Assembly (NCBI RefSeq): GCF_013337045.2
Contig: NZ_CP118259.1
Span: forward strand, 3,674,001 to 3,738,000
Direction of reading: 5' to 3'
Source: Agrobacterium vitis
GTDB lineage: Bacteria > Pseudomonadota > Alphaproteobacteria > Rhizobiales > Rhizobiaceae
Length of the DNA stretch: 64,000 nucleotides
Shown here: piece by piece, positions 37,448 through 45,994 of the stretch
Layout: the number at the start of each line of letters is the position of its first letter
Position numbering within the stretch: the first letter of the stretch is position 1
Program-made: the position numbers and the translations under genes
The notes under the pieces: model-generated
Databases searched by the model: none
What the model was told of the DNA's origin: nothing
What the model saw: the letters and a program-made list of their open reading frames with translations, nothing else

Positions 37448-38581
37448 ATGAGTACCGCTTCCATTCCGCTGCCGAACTGGATCACCTACGGGCTTTTGCC
37501 GGTAATCAATCTGCTCTTGGCTTTTTTGATTTCCGGCCTGGTCGTGTGGATCATTGGCGAAAATCCCTGGGACGCGCTGGTCCTCATGCTCCAGGGCGCG
37601 TTGGGTCGCGGTGAAGGCATTGGTTTTACGCTCTATTATGCCACCAATTTCATCTTTACCGGCCTGTCGGTTGCCGTTGCCTACCATGCCGGGCTGTTCA
37701 ATATCGGCTCCGAAGGCCAGGCCTATGTCGGTGGTCTCGGCGCGGCGCTGGTGGCCTTGGCATTGGACCATTATTGTCCCTGGTATGTCACCATGCCGTT
37801 TGCGGTGATCGGGGCGGCTCTGTTCGGGGCTGCCTGGGCTTTGATCCCGGCCTGGTTGCAGGCAAAACGCGGCAGCCATATCGTCATCACCACCATCATG
37901 TTCAATTTCATCGGCGCCGCGTTGATGGTGTATCTGCTGGTGCATGTGCTGATCGTGCCGGGCAAGATGGCGCCGGAAACCCGGACCTTTCTTGTGGGCG
38001 GTCAATTGCCGAAGCTGGATTGGCTGATGGCGCTGTTTGGCCTGAAGCTCGGCCCGGCACCTTTCAACGTCTCCTTCATCATCGCCCTTGTCATGGCGGC
38101 GGCTGTCTGGGTGCTGATCTGGCGCACCAAGCTTGGCTATGAAATGCGCACGCTCGGCATCAGCCGTTCGGCGGCGGCCTATGCCGGCATTCCCTATGTG
38201 AAGATCGTTATCATCACCATGCTGATATCAGGCGGCCTGGCCGGTATGATGTCGCTGAATACCGTGATGGGCGCTTCCGCTCGCCTCCAGGTGGAATTTG
38301 TCGGCGGCGCGGGCTTTGTCGGTATTGCGGTGAGCCTGATGGGCCGCAGCCATCCGCTCGGCATCGTCATTGCCGCCATCCTGTTCGGCGTGCTCTACCA
38401 GGGCGGCGCGGAACTGTCTTTCGACATGCCCAATATCACCCGCGATATGATTGTGGTCATCCAGGGTCTGGTGATCCTGTTTGCAGGGGCGCTGGAATTC
38501 ATGTTCCGACCGGCACTGGTGCGCTTCTACCAGACCATTGCCCGCCCGGCTGCGTCTAGCCCAGCCAAGTCAAGCAAGTGA
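37448..38581 (+). CDS. Nucleoside ABC importer permease 1
   Basis: The product is 377 residues with about nine membrane helices (BPD_transp_2 type). Characteristic segments are NIGSEGQAYVGG, VITTIMFNFIGAALM and FVGIAVSLMGRSHPLGIVI. It forms the membrane pore with permease 2. GAGG stands 5 bases before the ATG at 37448, 7 bases after the ATPase stop. It resembles the B. subtilis nucleoside permease of the BMP-linked system. Confidence 0.92.
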   Translation: MSTASIPLPNWITYGLLPVINLLLAFLISGLVVWIIGENPWDALVLMLQGALGRGEGIGFTLYYATNFIFTGLSVAVAYHAGLFNIGSEGQAYVGGLGAALVALALDHYCPWYVTMPFAVIGAALFGAAWALIPAWLQAKRGSHIVITTIMFNFIGAALMVYLLVHVLIVPGKMAPETRTFLVGGQLPKLDWLMALFGLKLGPAPFNVSFIIALVMAAAVWVLIWRTKLGYEMRTLGISRSAAAYAGIPYVKIVIITMLISGGLAGMMSLNTVMGASARLQVEFVGGAGFVGIAVSLMGRSHPLGIVIAAILFGVLYQGGAELSFDMPNITRDMIVVIQGLVILFAGALEFMFRPALVRFYQTIARPAASSPAKSSK

Positions 38582-38593
38582 GGATCTGACGAT

Positions 38594-39565
38594 ATGGATA
38601 ATTTCGATATGATCGTCAGCATCCTGGGCTCCACGGTGCGTCTGTCGATCCCGCTGATTTTCACGGGGCTGGCCGGGCTGTTTTCCGAACGGGCAGGCGT
38701 TTTCGACATCGGGTTGGAAGGCAAGATGCTGGCGGGTGCTTTCGCGGCGGCCTGCGTTGCCTATCTCACCGGCTCAGCCTGGGCTGGGCTTGCGGGCGGC
38801 ATTGCTGTGTCTATCGGCTTTTCGCTGATCCATGGCTTTGCCTCGATTACCAATCGCGGCAATCAGATCATTTCCGGCGTGGCGCTGAATTTCGTCGCAG
38901 CTGGGCTGACAGCGGTCTTGGGACAGGCCTGGTTCAGTCAGGGCGGACGCACCCCGCAATTGCCTGGTGATGCCCGCTTTCAGCCGATCGTGCTTCCAGG
39001 CACTGATGCCCTGCGTGACGTGCCGTTTCTCGGCCCTCTCTATGCCAATGTCGTTTCCGGCAACAATGCCTTGACCTATTTGGCCTTTCTGGCTGTGCCG
39101 CTGAGCTGGTGGGTGCTCTATCGTACCCGCTTTGGCCTCAGGCTGCGGGCCGTGGGCGAAAATCCCGGTGCTGTCGATACGGCAGGGATCTCGGTTGCCT
39201 GGCTGCGCTACCGGGCGGTGATCGTTGCAGGCTTTCTCTGCGGCTTTGCCGGAGCCTATCTCGCCATCGCCCAATCGGCGGCCTTCATCCGCGATATGTC
39301 GGCGGGCAAGGGCTATATCGCGCTTGCCGCGCTGATCTTTGCCAAATGGAAGCCGGTGCCTGTGATGTTCGCCTGCCTGCTGTTCGGCTTTCTCGATGCG
39401 ATGTCCAATTTCATGCAGGGCAAGGCGGTGCCGGGCATTGGTGAAGTGCCGGTACAGATTTTCCAGGCTCTGCCCTATATTCTCACCTGTATTCTGCTGG
39501 CTGGCTTTATCGGGGCGGCCAATGGTCCCAAGGCGGGCGGCGTGCCCTATGTGAAGGAACGGTAA
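38594..39565 (+). CDS. Nucleoside ABC importer permease 2
   Basis: The product is 323 residues with about eight to nine helices (BPD_transp_2 type). It has the conserved FDIGLEGKMLAGAFAA, GNQIISGVALNFVAAGL and YIALAALIFAKWKPVPVMF. It follows permease 1 by 12 bases and precedes cdd by 1 base, which ties import directly to breakdown. The substrate class is inferred from this context. Confidence 0.92.
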   Translation: MDNFDMIVSILGSTVRLSIPLIFTGLAGLFSERAGVFDIGLEGKMLAGAFAAACVAYLTGSAWAGLAGGIAVSIGFSLIHGFASITNRGNQIISGVALNFVAAGLTAVLGQAWFSQGGRTPQLPGDARFQPIVLPGTDALRDVPFLGPLYANVVSGNNALTYLAFLAVPLSWWVLYRTRFGLRLRAVGENPGAVDTAGISVAWLRYRAVIVAGFLCGFAGAYLAIAQSAAFIRDMSAGKGYIALAALIFAKWKPVPVMFACLLFGFLDAMSNFMQGKAVPGIGEVPVQIFQALPYILTCILLAGFIGAANGPKAGGVPYVKER

Positions 39566-39566
39566 T

Positions 39567-39959
39567 ATGTCTCACGACCTGTTCGAGGCGGCCCGCGATG
39601 CCATGCGCCATGCCCATGCGCCCTATTCGAAATTTCCGGTCGGGGCTGCGATCCGCGCCGATGATGGCAAGATCTATGTTGGCGCCAATATCGAGAACCT
39701 GTCTTTTCCTCAAGGCTGGTGCGCCGAGCCGACGGCCATCGGCTGCATGATCATGGGCGGCGGGCGAAAGATCGTCGAGATCGCCGTCATCGCTGAAAAG
39801 CTGGCGCTCTGCCCGCCTTGCGGCGGTTGCCGCCAGAAAATCCGGGAATTTGCTTCGACTGAGACGAAAATCTACCTCTGCGACGACGTGGGCGTGCAAA
39901 AGGTGATGAGCATGGACGAATTGCTGCCCTTCAGCTTCGAGACGGATACACTCGGATGA
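39567..39959 (+). CDS. cdd: Cytidine deaminase
   Basis: The product is 130 residues, the short tetrameric type. It deaminates cytidine and deoxycytidine to the uridine forms. Zinc and catalytic residues are in GWCAEPTAIG (Cys and Glu) and PPCGGCRQ (two Cys); the substrate-binding NIENLS is present. The Pro in CAEPTA is a variation on the usual CAERTA-like motif. It overlaps the next gene by 4 bases (ATGA). Confidence 0.94.
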   Translation: MSHDLFEAARDAMRHAHAPYSKFPVGAAIRADDGKIYVGANIENLSFPQGWCAEPTAIGCMIMGGGRKIVEIAVIAEKLALCPPCGGCRQKIREFASTETKIYLCDDVGVQKVMSMDELLPFSFETDTLG

Positions 39960-40765
39960 CCCCGGCGGTCGATCTGCTTATCGACAGGTTGAACGGGCTT
40001 TTGCCACGCATCGCCATCGTGCTCGGTTCCGGCCTTGGCGGGTTGGTGGACGAGATGGAGAGCGCGGTTCGAATTCCCTTTGCCGACATACCGGGTTTTC
40101 CGCAGGGCGGCGTTTCCGGCCATGCCAAGGAGCTGGTGGCCGGGCTTTTCGCCGGTCAGCCGATTATCATGCTGGCGGGCCGGGTGCATTATTACGAGGC
40201 GGGTGATGCCGCTGCCATGCGGCTGCCCATTGAGACGCTGGCAGCGCTTGGCGTGACGACGCTGATCCTGACCAATGCCGCCGGTTCCTTGCGAGCCGAT
40301 ATGCCGCCCGGCTCGGTGATGCAGATTACCGATCACATCAATTTTTCCGGACTTAATCCGCTGATCGGCGAGGCGGGGGATGGCCGGTTCGTCGGTATGA
40401 CCCAGGCCTATGACGGAGAATTGGCCGAGGCCATGCGCCGGGCGGCAGACGCTGAAGATATGTCCCTGTCATCCGGTGTCTATATGTGGTTTTCTGGACC
40501 AAGTTTTGAGACGCCAGCGGAAATCCGCATGGCGCGGACGTTGGGTGCCGATGCGGTGGGCATGTCCACCGTGCCGGAAGTCATTCTGGCAAGGTTTTTT
40601 GGCCTGAAGGTTGCGGCGGCGTCGGTTATCACCAATTATGGAGCAGGGATGACGGGCGCCGAACTCAGCCACGAGGAGACCAAGGACATGGCCCCGATTG
40701 GCGGGAGACGGCTTGCCGCCATCCTCAAGCGAATGATCGTTGATGGAGGAGCAGATCTTGGATAG
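39956..40765 (+). CDS. punA: Purine nucleoside phosphorylase
   Basis: The product is 269 residues, of the trimeric class. It splits inosine, guanosine and their deoxy forms to base and (deoxy)ribose 1-phosphate. Motifs are IVLGSGLGGLVDEM (phosphate loop), AGRVHYYEAG, LILTNAAGSLRADM and WFSGPSFETPAE; the base-site VITNYGAGMTG follows. Its 3' end contains the ribosome site of deoC and overlaps deoC by 8 bases or more. Confidence 0.92.
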   Translation: MTPAVDLLIDRLNGLLPRIAIVLGSGLGGLVDEMESAVRIPFADIPGFPQGGVSGHAKELVAGLFAGQPIIMLAGRVHYYEAGDAAAMRLPIETLAALGVTTLILTNAAGSLRADMPPGSVMQITDHINFSGLNPLIGEAGDGRFVGMTQAYDGELAEAMRRAADAEDMSLSSGVYMWFSGPSFETPAEIRMARTLGADAVGMSTVPEVILARFFGLKVAAASVITNYGAGMTGAELSHEETKDMAPIGGRRLAAILKRMIVDGGADLG

Positions 40766-41531
40766 CCGTGAACTGCGCGAATGCGCTGCCGTTGCCCTGT
40801 CGGTGCTGGATCTGACCAATCTGAAAGACGATTGCAGACCAGAAGAGATCGATGAACTGTGCACCCGTGCCGTTACGCCATTCGGCCATACGGCGGCGAT
40901 CTGCATCTGGCCGCGTTTCGTAGCACAGGCGCGCGGCTTGCTTGGTCATGACGGCCAGGTGAAGATCGCAACGGTGGTCAATTTCCCTTCGGGCGATCTT
41001 GAGGTTGCGGCGGTGGTCGCAGAAACCGAAGCGGCTCTGGCCGACGGCGCCAATGAGATCGATCTGGTCATCCCCTACCGAGCTTTTATCGAAGGCGATG
41101 AAACGGCCGTGATGGAGATGATCCGGGCTGTGAGGGCGGTGATCGCCTCGCCCGCAATTCTCAAGGTCATTCTGGAAACCGGCGAGTTGAAAAGCGCCGC
41201 CCTGACCCGCCGTGCCTCGCAGATCGCGATTGCGGAAGGTGCCGATTTCATCAAGACATCGACCGGCAAGGTTACGGTCAACGCCACCCTTGAGGCAGCC
41301 GATATCATGCTCCAGGAAATCCGCGACAGTGGCCGCAAGGTCGGCTTCAAACCGGCGGGTGGCATTTCCACGGTCAAGGATGCGAGCCTGTATTTCCGCC
41401 ACGCCAGCGCGATCATGGGTGAGGATTGGGTGATGCCCTCCACATTCCGTTTCGGCGCGTCGGGCCTGTTGAATGATATCCTGGCCATTCTATCTGGCGA
41501 AAAATCCTCGGCCCCAGCCAGCGGCTATTGA
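40758..41531 (+). CDS. deoC: Deoxyribose-phosphate aldolase
   Basis: The product is about 257 residues. It cleaves deoxyribose 5-phosphate to glyceraldehyde 3-phosphate and acetaldehyde. The Schiff-base Lys is in ADFIKTSTGKVT and the second key Lys in VGFKPAGGI; LDLTNLKDD opens the barrel. The start is uncertain: GGAGGAG (40745-40751) is placed 6 bases before a TTG at 40758, while an ATG at 40743 lies before that site and lacks one of its own. I prefer TTG. The gene overlaps punA and is followed by deoA after one base. Confidence 0.9.
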   Translation: MDSRELRECAAVALSVLDLTNLKDDCRPEEIDELCTRAVTPFGHTAAICIWPRFVAQARGLLGHDGQVKIATVVNFPSGDLEVAAVVAETEAALADGANEIDLVIPYRAFIEGDETAVMEMIRAVRAVIASPAILKVILETGELKSAALTRRASQIAIAEGADFIKTSTGKVTVNATLEAADIMLQEIRDSGRKVGFKPAGGISTVKDASLYFRHASAIMGEDWVMPSTFRFGASGLLNDILAILSGEKSSAPASGY

Positions 41532-41532
41532 T

Positions 41533-42852
41533 ATGCAGGCTGTGGAGATCATTCGCCGCAAACGCGACGGAGCGGAGCTTTCCAGTGCCGATCTCCAAAC
41601 CTTCATCCGCGCCCTGAGCCGGGATGAACTGTCGGAAGGGCAGATCGGCGCCTTTGCTATGGCGGTCTTCCTGCGAGGCATGAGCGATACCGAGACGGTG
41701 GCGCTGACCTTGGCGATGCGCGACAGCGGTACGGTTCTATCGTGGAAGACGGCGGGCCGTCCCGTGGCCGACAAGCATTCCACCGGCGGCGTCGGCGACA
41801 ATGTCTCGTTGATGCTGGCGCCGATGATGGCCGCCTGCGGGCTGGCGGTGCCGATGATTTCCGGGCGGGGCCTTGGTCATACCGGGGGGACGTTGGACAA
41901 GCTGGAATCAATACCCGGCTATGATATTGCGCCGGATGCCTCGGTCTTCCATGCCTTGGTGGAGGAGATTGGCTGCGCCATCATCGGCCAGACCGCCGAT
42001 CTCGCCCCCGCCGACAAGCGGCTTTACGCGGTCCGTGATGTCACGGCGACGGTGGAATCCGTGCCACTGATCACCGCCTCCATTCTCTCCAAGAAGCTCG
42101 CCAGCGGGTTGGAAAGCCTGGTGATGGATGTCAAGTTCGGCAATGGTGCCTTCATGGGGCAGGTCGAAGAGGCGCGGGTATTGGCGCGCTCACTGGTGGC
42201 GGTCGCCAATGGCGCAGGCACCAGAACCTCGGCGCTGCTGACCGATATGAACGAACCCTTGGCGGATTGTGCAGGCAATGCCGTGGAAATAGCCAATGCG
42301 GTCGCCTTCCTGAGAGGTGAAAAGGCGGGGACCCGGCTGGAAACCGTGACACTGGCGCTCGGTGCCGAAATGCTGGTCAATGCCGGGGTCGAGCCGGATC
42401 GTGAAGCTGCTGACATCAGGTGTCGTCAAGTCGTGGAAAACGGCAGGGCTGCCGAGATTTTCGGACGCATGGTGCATGGGCTGGGCGGGCCGGTGGATTT
42501 CATCGACAGGGTTGGGCAATATCTCCCCAAATCGGTGCTGGATATTCCGGTTCTTGCCACGCAATCCGGCTTCATTTCCACGGTTGCTACGCGCGATATC
42601 GGCCTTGCGGTGATCGACCTTGGTGGAGGTCGCCACCGCGCTTCAGACAGGATTGACCATTCTGTTGGCTTCAGCGGTTTCCTGCCGGCGGGGACCGCTG
42701 TTAGCAAAGGTGACGTTCTGGCTGTCGTCCATGCCGCCGATGAAGCCAGCGGCACCCGCGCTGCGCAGGTCATCGCGGCAAGTTTTGCCATCGGCGATGA
42801 GGCACCTGCACCGTGGCCTGCGGTGGTTGAACGGCTCAACTCTCAATCGTGA
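41533..42852 (+). CDS. deoA: Thymidine phosphorylase
   Basis: The product is 439 residues. It phosphorolyses thymidine and deoxyuridine to the base and deoxyribose 1-phosphate. The family signature lies in SGRGLGHTGGTLDKLESIPG; the start AVEIIRRKRDGAELS and VADKHSTGGVGDN (phosphate site) are typical. Its ATG lies one base after the deoC stop without a clear ribosome site, so coupled translation is likely. Its last 17 bases overlap the convergent phnF gene. Confidence 0.94.
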   Translation: MQAVEIIRRKRDGAELSSADLQTFIRALSRDELSEGQIGAFAMAVFLRGMSDTETVALTLAMRDSGTVLSWKTAGRPVADKHSTGGVGDNVSLMLAPMMAACGLAVPMISGRGLGHTGGTLDKLESIPGYDIAPDASVFHALVEEIGCAIIGQTADLAPADKRLYAVRDVTATVESVPLITASILSKKLASGLESLVMDVKFGNGAFMGQVEEARVLARSLVAVANGAGTRTSALLTDMNEPLADCAGNAVEIANAVAFLRGEKAGTRLETVTLALGAEMLVNAGVEPDREAADIRCRQVVENGRAAEIFGRMVHGLGGPVDFIDRVGQYLPKSVLDIPVLATQSGFISTVATRDIGLAVIDLGGGRHRASDRIDHSVGFSGFLPAGTAVSKGDVLAVVHAADEASGTRAAQVIAASFAIGDEAPAPWPAVVERLNSQS

Positions 42853-43588
42853 ACTGCACCCTGTCGGCGGGAAAGCGCGTCACGGCATATTGCACCGGCA
42901 CGCCGTCCATATCGGTGTTCAGGGCCTTGGTGATCATCACGATGGCACCGGGTGACAGGCCCAGTTCATCCCGGTCGGAAGGATCGGCGTGGACGGCGCT
43001 GATGTCGGTGCGCACACGCAGATAATCGGCAAGGCCGCAGGCGGCGAAGGCGGCGGTGATTGAGCCGCTCTGCCGATAGGCCACATTGATCCCTTCGAAA
43101 CGGGGCAGGGGAAACCAGCTGGTGGAGCGTGATACCGCCCGGCCATCCGCTTTGCGCAGCACTTCCAGCCTGATCACCTGAACGCCGTCTGCCAATTGCA
43201 AATGGTCCATCAGCTCCGCACTGGGTGTCTCGACGGCGCTTTCCAGCAACAGGCCTTCCAACGCCCGCGCCTGACCGCCGATTCCGGGCGTGAAACGGGT
43301 GCGTTTTGAAATCGGAAAACTGATCCGATCACGCCGCTCGATCAGTGTGCCGCGTCCCTGAACCGCGCGCACGATCCCCTCCTGGGCAAGGGCCGCCAGC
43401 GCGCTGCGTACCGTATGTCTGTTGACGCCAAATTCTCCGGCCAGAATCGTTTCCGGCGGCACCATGCCCGTCGTGTCATAGGTGCCATCGCTGATCGATA
43501 CCCGGATTCGATCGGCAATCTGACGCCAGAGCGCCACGCCGGTCTGTCTTTCGATTGCTTTTTGTCCCGCCACTTTCTGCACCGTCAT
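42836..43588 (-). CDS. phnF: GntR/HutC-family repressor of the phosphonate operon, PhnF
   Basis: The product is 250 residues. The N-terminal winged helix (ISDGTYDTTGMVPPETILAG, then FGVNRHTVRSALAALAQEG) is followed by a UTRA ligand domain (ETPSAELMDHLQLADGVQVI onward). PhnF-type proteins repress phn genes, probably until a phosphonate-derived ligand binds. It is divergent from phnG; a perfect inverted repeat stands in the shared region. Its 3' end overlaps deoA by 17 bases. The start codon overlaps a Pho-box-like site. Confidence 0.92.
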   Translation of the reverse strand: MTVQKVAGQKAIERQTGVALWRQIADRIRVSISDGTYDTTGMVPPETILAGEFGVNRHTVRSALAALAQEGIVRAVQGRGTLIERRDRISFPISKRTRFTPGIGGQARALEGLLLESAVETPSAELMDHLQLADGVQVIRLEVLRKADGRAVSRSTSWFPLPRFEGINVAYRQSGSITAAFAACGLADYLRVRTDISAVHADPSDRDELGLSPGAIVMITKALNTDMDGVPVQYAVTRFPADRVQFTIES

Positions 43589-43604
43589 GTCACACGCTTG
43601 TCAT
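43587..43604 (+). promoter_or_regulatory. Pho-box-like site between phnF and phnG
   Basis: ATGTCAC-ACGC-TTGTCAT: two 7-base half-sites with a 4-base spacer, 11 of 14 positions like CTGTCAT. PhoB binding would activate phnG under phosphate starvation and, because the site touches the phnF start codon, might also affect phnF. Confidence 0.6.
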
Positions 43605-43638
43605 CCCGGAGGAATATTTGTAAAGATAAGTTGTATGG

Positions 43639-43658
43639 TTGTCTATATTAATAGACAA
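43639..43658. promoter_or_regulatory. Perfect inverted repeat, candidate PhnF operator
   Basis: TTGTCTAT-ATTA-ATAGACAA, arms of 8 bp perfectly symmetrical, 14 bases before the phnG start. HutC-type GntR regulators bind short palindromes of the GTxTA/TAxAC kind, which fits. Position next to the ribosome site suits repression. Confidence 0.65.
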
Positions 43659-43672
43659 ATGGAGGTTTGGCA

Positions 43673-44140
43673 ATGGGCGCACGATCAAAAAGTGCAAATC
43701 CGGATGGTGTGCATCGAAAAAGAGTTGTTGACCTTTTGGCGGCGGCCCATCTGGACGAATTAAAGGTGCTGTGGAGCGCGCTGCCGTTGGCGCCGGAAGC
43801 ACAATTCCTGCGCGGACCGGAGACTGGTCTGGTCATGGTACGTGGACGTATCGGTGGCGGCGGCGCGTCCTTCAATCTGGGCGAAGTAACGGTGACGCGG
43901 GCGACATGCAGGCTGGCCTCCGGCCAGGTCGGGCATGCTCAGGCACTGGGTACTTCCAAGGAAAAGGCGCGGCTCTCAGCAATTTTCGACGCGCTTTGGC
44001 AGGATGACGCGCATCGCGACAAGATTGAGCCGTTGTTGGCGGCTGTGGAGCGGCGCCTGAATGAGGGCGACCGCGTTAGAGCAGAACAGGTAGCGGCAAC
44101 GAAGGTGGATTTCTTCACCATGGTCAGAGGAGAAGACTGA
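43673..44140 (+). CDS. phnG: C-P lyase system subunit PhnG
   Basis: The product is 155 residues. With PhnH, PhnI and PhnL it makes alpha-D-ribose 1-methylphosphonate 5-triphosphate from methylphosphonate and ATP. Conserved features are the RGRIGGGGASFNLGEVTVTR stretch and GHAQALGTSKEKA. GGAGG lies 7 bases before the ATG at 43673. It is the first gene of the plus-strand phn operon and overlaps phnH by one base (TGATG). Confidence 0.94.
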   Translation: MGARSKSANPDGVHRKRVVDLLAAAHLDELKVLWSALPLAPEAQFLRGPETGLVMVRGRIGGGGASFNLGEVTVTRATCRLASGQVGHAQALGTSKEKARLSAIFDALWQDDAHRDKIEPLLAAVERRLNEGDRVRAEQVAATKVDFFTMVRGED

Positions 44141-44745
44141 TGCTCGAAGCGGAAAGCCTGACCGGCGGTTTTTCTCAGCCGGTATTTGAGGCGCAAAGCG
44201 TGTTTCGGGCCGTCATGGACGGTATGGCCCGGCCCGGCACCCACCAGAATGTTGCCTTGTCGCTGCAACCGCCAGCACCGTTCGGTCTGGCACAGGCGGC
44301 CATTGCTCTGACGCTGTGTGACGTCGACACCCGCGTCTGGCTGAGCGGCGGGCTTGGCAAAAGTGCCGTGCCCGCCTGGCTGAGCTTTCACACCGGCGCT
44401 GGGACGACAGCCGACAAGACCGAAGCGCAGTTTGCGTTTTTCGAAGCAGGAAGCCCGCTTGCGGCATTCGCGCAATTTTCCACCGGCACGCAGGACTATC
44501 CTGATCGCTCGGTGACGCTCATTTATGAAGCCACCAGTCTCGAAGGCGGCCAACCGCTTACTCTTAAGGGTCCTGGTATTCAGGACCGGACTATAATCGC
44601 TCCGCTTGGCTTGCCGGACGGTTTTCTGCGCCATTGGCAGGACAATCATGCCCTGTTTCCACGCGGCGTCGATGCGATTTTCACCGCCGGTCGGGATTTT
44701 CTCTGCCTGCCGCGCAGCTGCGCGATCCTATCCGAGGAGGCGTAA
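44140..44745 (+). CDS. phnH: C-P lyase system subunit PhnH
   Basis: The product is 201 residues, of usual length. PhnH is a non-catalytic core subunit of the PhnGHIJ complex with a PLP-transferase-like fold but no cofactor. Typical parts are VFRAVMDGMARPGT near the start, TLCDVDTRVWLS and LTLKGPGIQ near the end, and FLCLPRSCAI at the C-terminus. It is tightly packed between phnG and phnI. Confidence 0.94.
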   Translation: MLEAESLTGGFSQPVFEAQSVFRAVMDGMARPGTHQNVALSLQPPAPFGLAQAAIALTLCDVDTRVWLSGGLGKSAVPAWLSFHTGAGTTADKTEAQFAFFEAGSPLAAFAQFSTGTQDYPDRSVTLIYEATSLEGGQPLTLKGPGIQDRTIIAPLGLPDGFLRHWQDNHALFPRGVDAIFTAGRDFLCLPRSCAILSEEA

Positions 44746-45852
44746 ATGTATGTTGCTGTAAAGGGCGGCGAGACCGCCATTGCCAATGCCCACAGCCTGC
44801 TGGCCGATCGTCGCCGGGGTGATCGAAGCCTGCCGACAATGACCGTCGATCAGATTGTCGAGCAATTGGCGCTGGCCGTTGGCCGCGTCATGGCCGAGGC
44901 CTCTCTTTATGATCGCAAGCTCGCGGCGCTGGCCATCAAGCAGGCGCGGGGCGATATGATCGAGGCGATTTTCCTGCTGCGTGCCTATCGCACCACGCTG
45001 CCGCGGTTTGGCCTGTCAGAGCCGGTCGATACCGGCGCGATGTTAATCGAACGGCGGATTTCCGCCACTTACAAGGATTTGCCCGGCGGCCAGCTGTTGG
45101 GGCCAACTTTCGACTATACTCACCGTTTGCTCGACCCGTCATTGTTGGAAGAGGGCGACGTTGAGCCGCCGGTCCAGAAAATCCCAACCAGCGAAGCCGC
45201 TATGCGGGTCTCCGACATCTTGCGCGAGGAAGGGTTGATCGAACCCGATGGCGACATGCCGGAGGATCATCTGGCCGGTGATATTACCCGCCAGCCTATC
45301 GAGTTTCCGATGGCGCGGGATTTGCGGCTGCAATCGCTGGCCCGTGGCGATGAAGGATTCCTTCTGGCGCTCGCCTATTCCACCCAGCGCGGCTATGGCC
45401 GCAGCCATCCTTTTGCTGGCGAAATCCGCCTGGGCGAGGTTGAGGTGGAGATGGATGTGCCGGAGCTTGGTTTTGCCGTGTCGCTTGGGCGTATTCAGGT
45501 CACGGAATGCCAGATGGTCAACCAGTTCAAGGGATCGTCAAAGGCCCCGCCGCAATTCACCCGGGGCTATGGCCTGGTTTTTGGACAGAGTGAGCGCAAG
45601 GCGATGGCCATGTCGCTGGTGGATCGGTCACTGCGCGCCGAAGAACTGGGCGAAGATATCACCGCCCCTGCCCAGGACCAGGAATTTGTGTTGTCCCATT
45701 GTGACAATGTGCAGGCAACAGGCTTTGTCGAGCATCTGAAGCTGCCGCATTACGTGGATTTTCAGGCAGAACTCGATCTGGTGCGGCGGATGCGATCCGA
45801 GCATGAACAGGCCCGCCAGCAAGGGCTGGACCTGAGCGAGGCAGCGGAATGA
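44746..45852 (+). CDS. phnI: C-P lyase system subunit PhnI, nucleosidase component
   Basis: The product is 368 residues. PhnI, with G, H and L, exchanges the adenine of ATP for a phosphonate. Family segments are MYVAVKGGETAIANAHSLLA at the N-terminus and FDYTHRLLDPSLL in the middle; SHCDNVQATGFVEHLKLPHY is near the end. A ribosome site (GAGGAGG) precedes the ATG directly after the phnH stop. A 142-base gap to phnJ follows and contains a small antisense reading frame. Confidence 0.95.
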   Translation: MYVAVKGGETAIANAHSLLADRRRGDRSLPTMTVDQIVEQLALAVGRVMAEASLYDRKLAALAIKQARGDMIEAIFLLRAYRTTLPRFGLSEPVDTGAMLIERRISATYKDLPGGQLLGPTFDYTHRLLDPSLLEEGDVEPPVQKIPTSEAAMRVSDILREEGLIEPDGDMPEDHLAGDITRQPIEFPMARDLRLQSLARGDEGFLLALAYSTQRGYGRSHPFAGEIRLGEVEVEMDVPELGFAVSLGRIQVTECQMVNQFKGSSKAPPQFTRGYGLVFGQSERKAMAMSLVDRSLRAEELGEDITAPAQDQEFVLSHCDNVQATGFVEHLKLPHYVDFQAELDLVRRMRSEHEQARQQGLDLSEAAE

Positions 45853-45860
45853 CCGGCCTA

Positions 45861-45950
45861 TCAGTCGTGATCGGCATACCAGACAGCGCAAAGCGTCGAA
45901 ACGCCCAGCATGAGGGTCACGAAGACGGCGAACATCATTTCGATTTCCAT
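45861..45950 (-). CDS. Possible tiny membrane protein, antisense between phnI and phnJ
   Basis: A reading frame of 29 residues on the minus strand: MEIEMMFAVFVTLMLG, then VSTLCAVWYADHD. It has an acidic start, one strongly hydrophobic stretch of about 20 residues and a polar acidic end, the shape of a small single-helix membrane protein. GGGAG lies 8 bases before the ATG at 45950; a second ATG six bases upstream is too close to it. It fills most of an otherwise unexplained gap. I do not recognise a family, and chance remains possible at this length. Confidence 0.4.
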   Translation of the reverse strand: MEIEMMFAVFVTLMLGVSTLCAVWYADHD

Positions 45951-45994
45951 GCTCATTGCTCCCTGTTTGCGAATTTCTGGAAGGGTAACGCACA

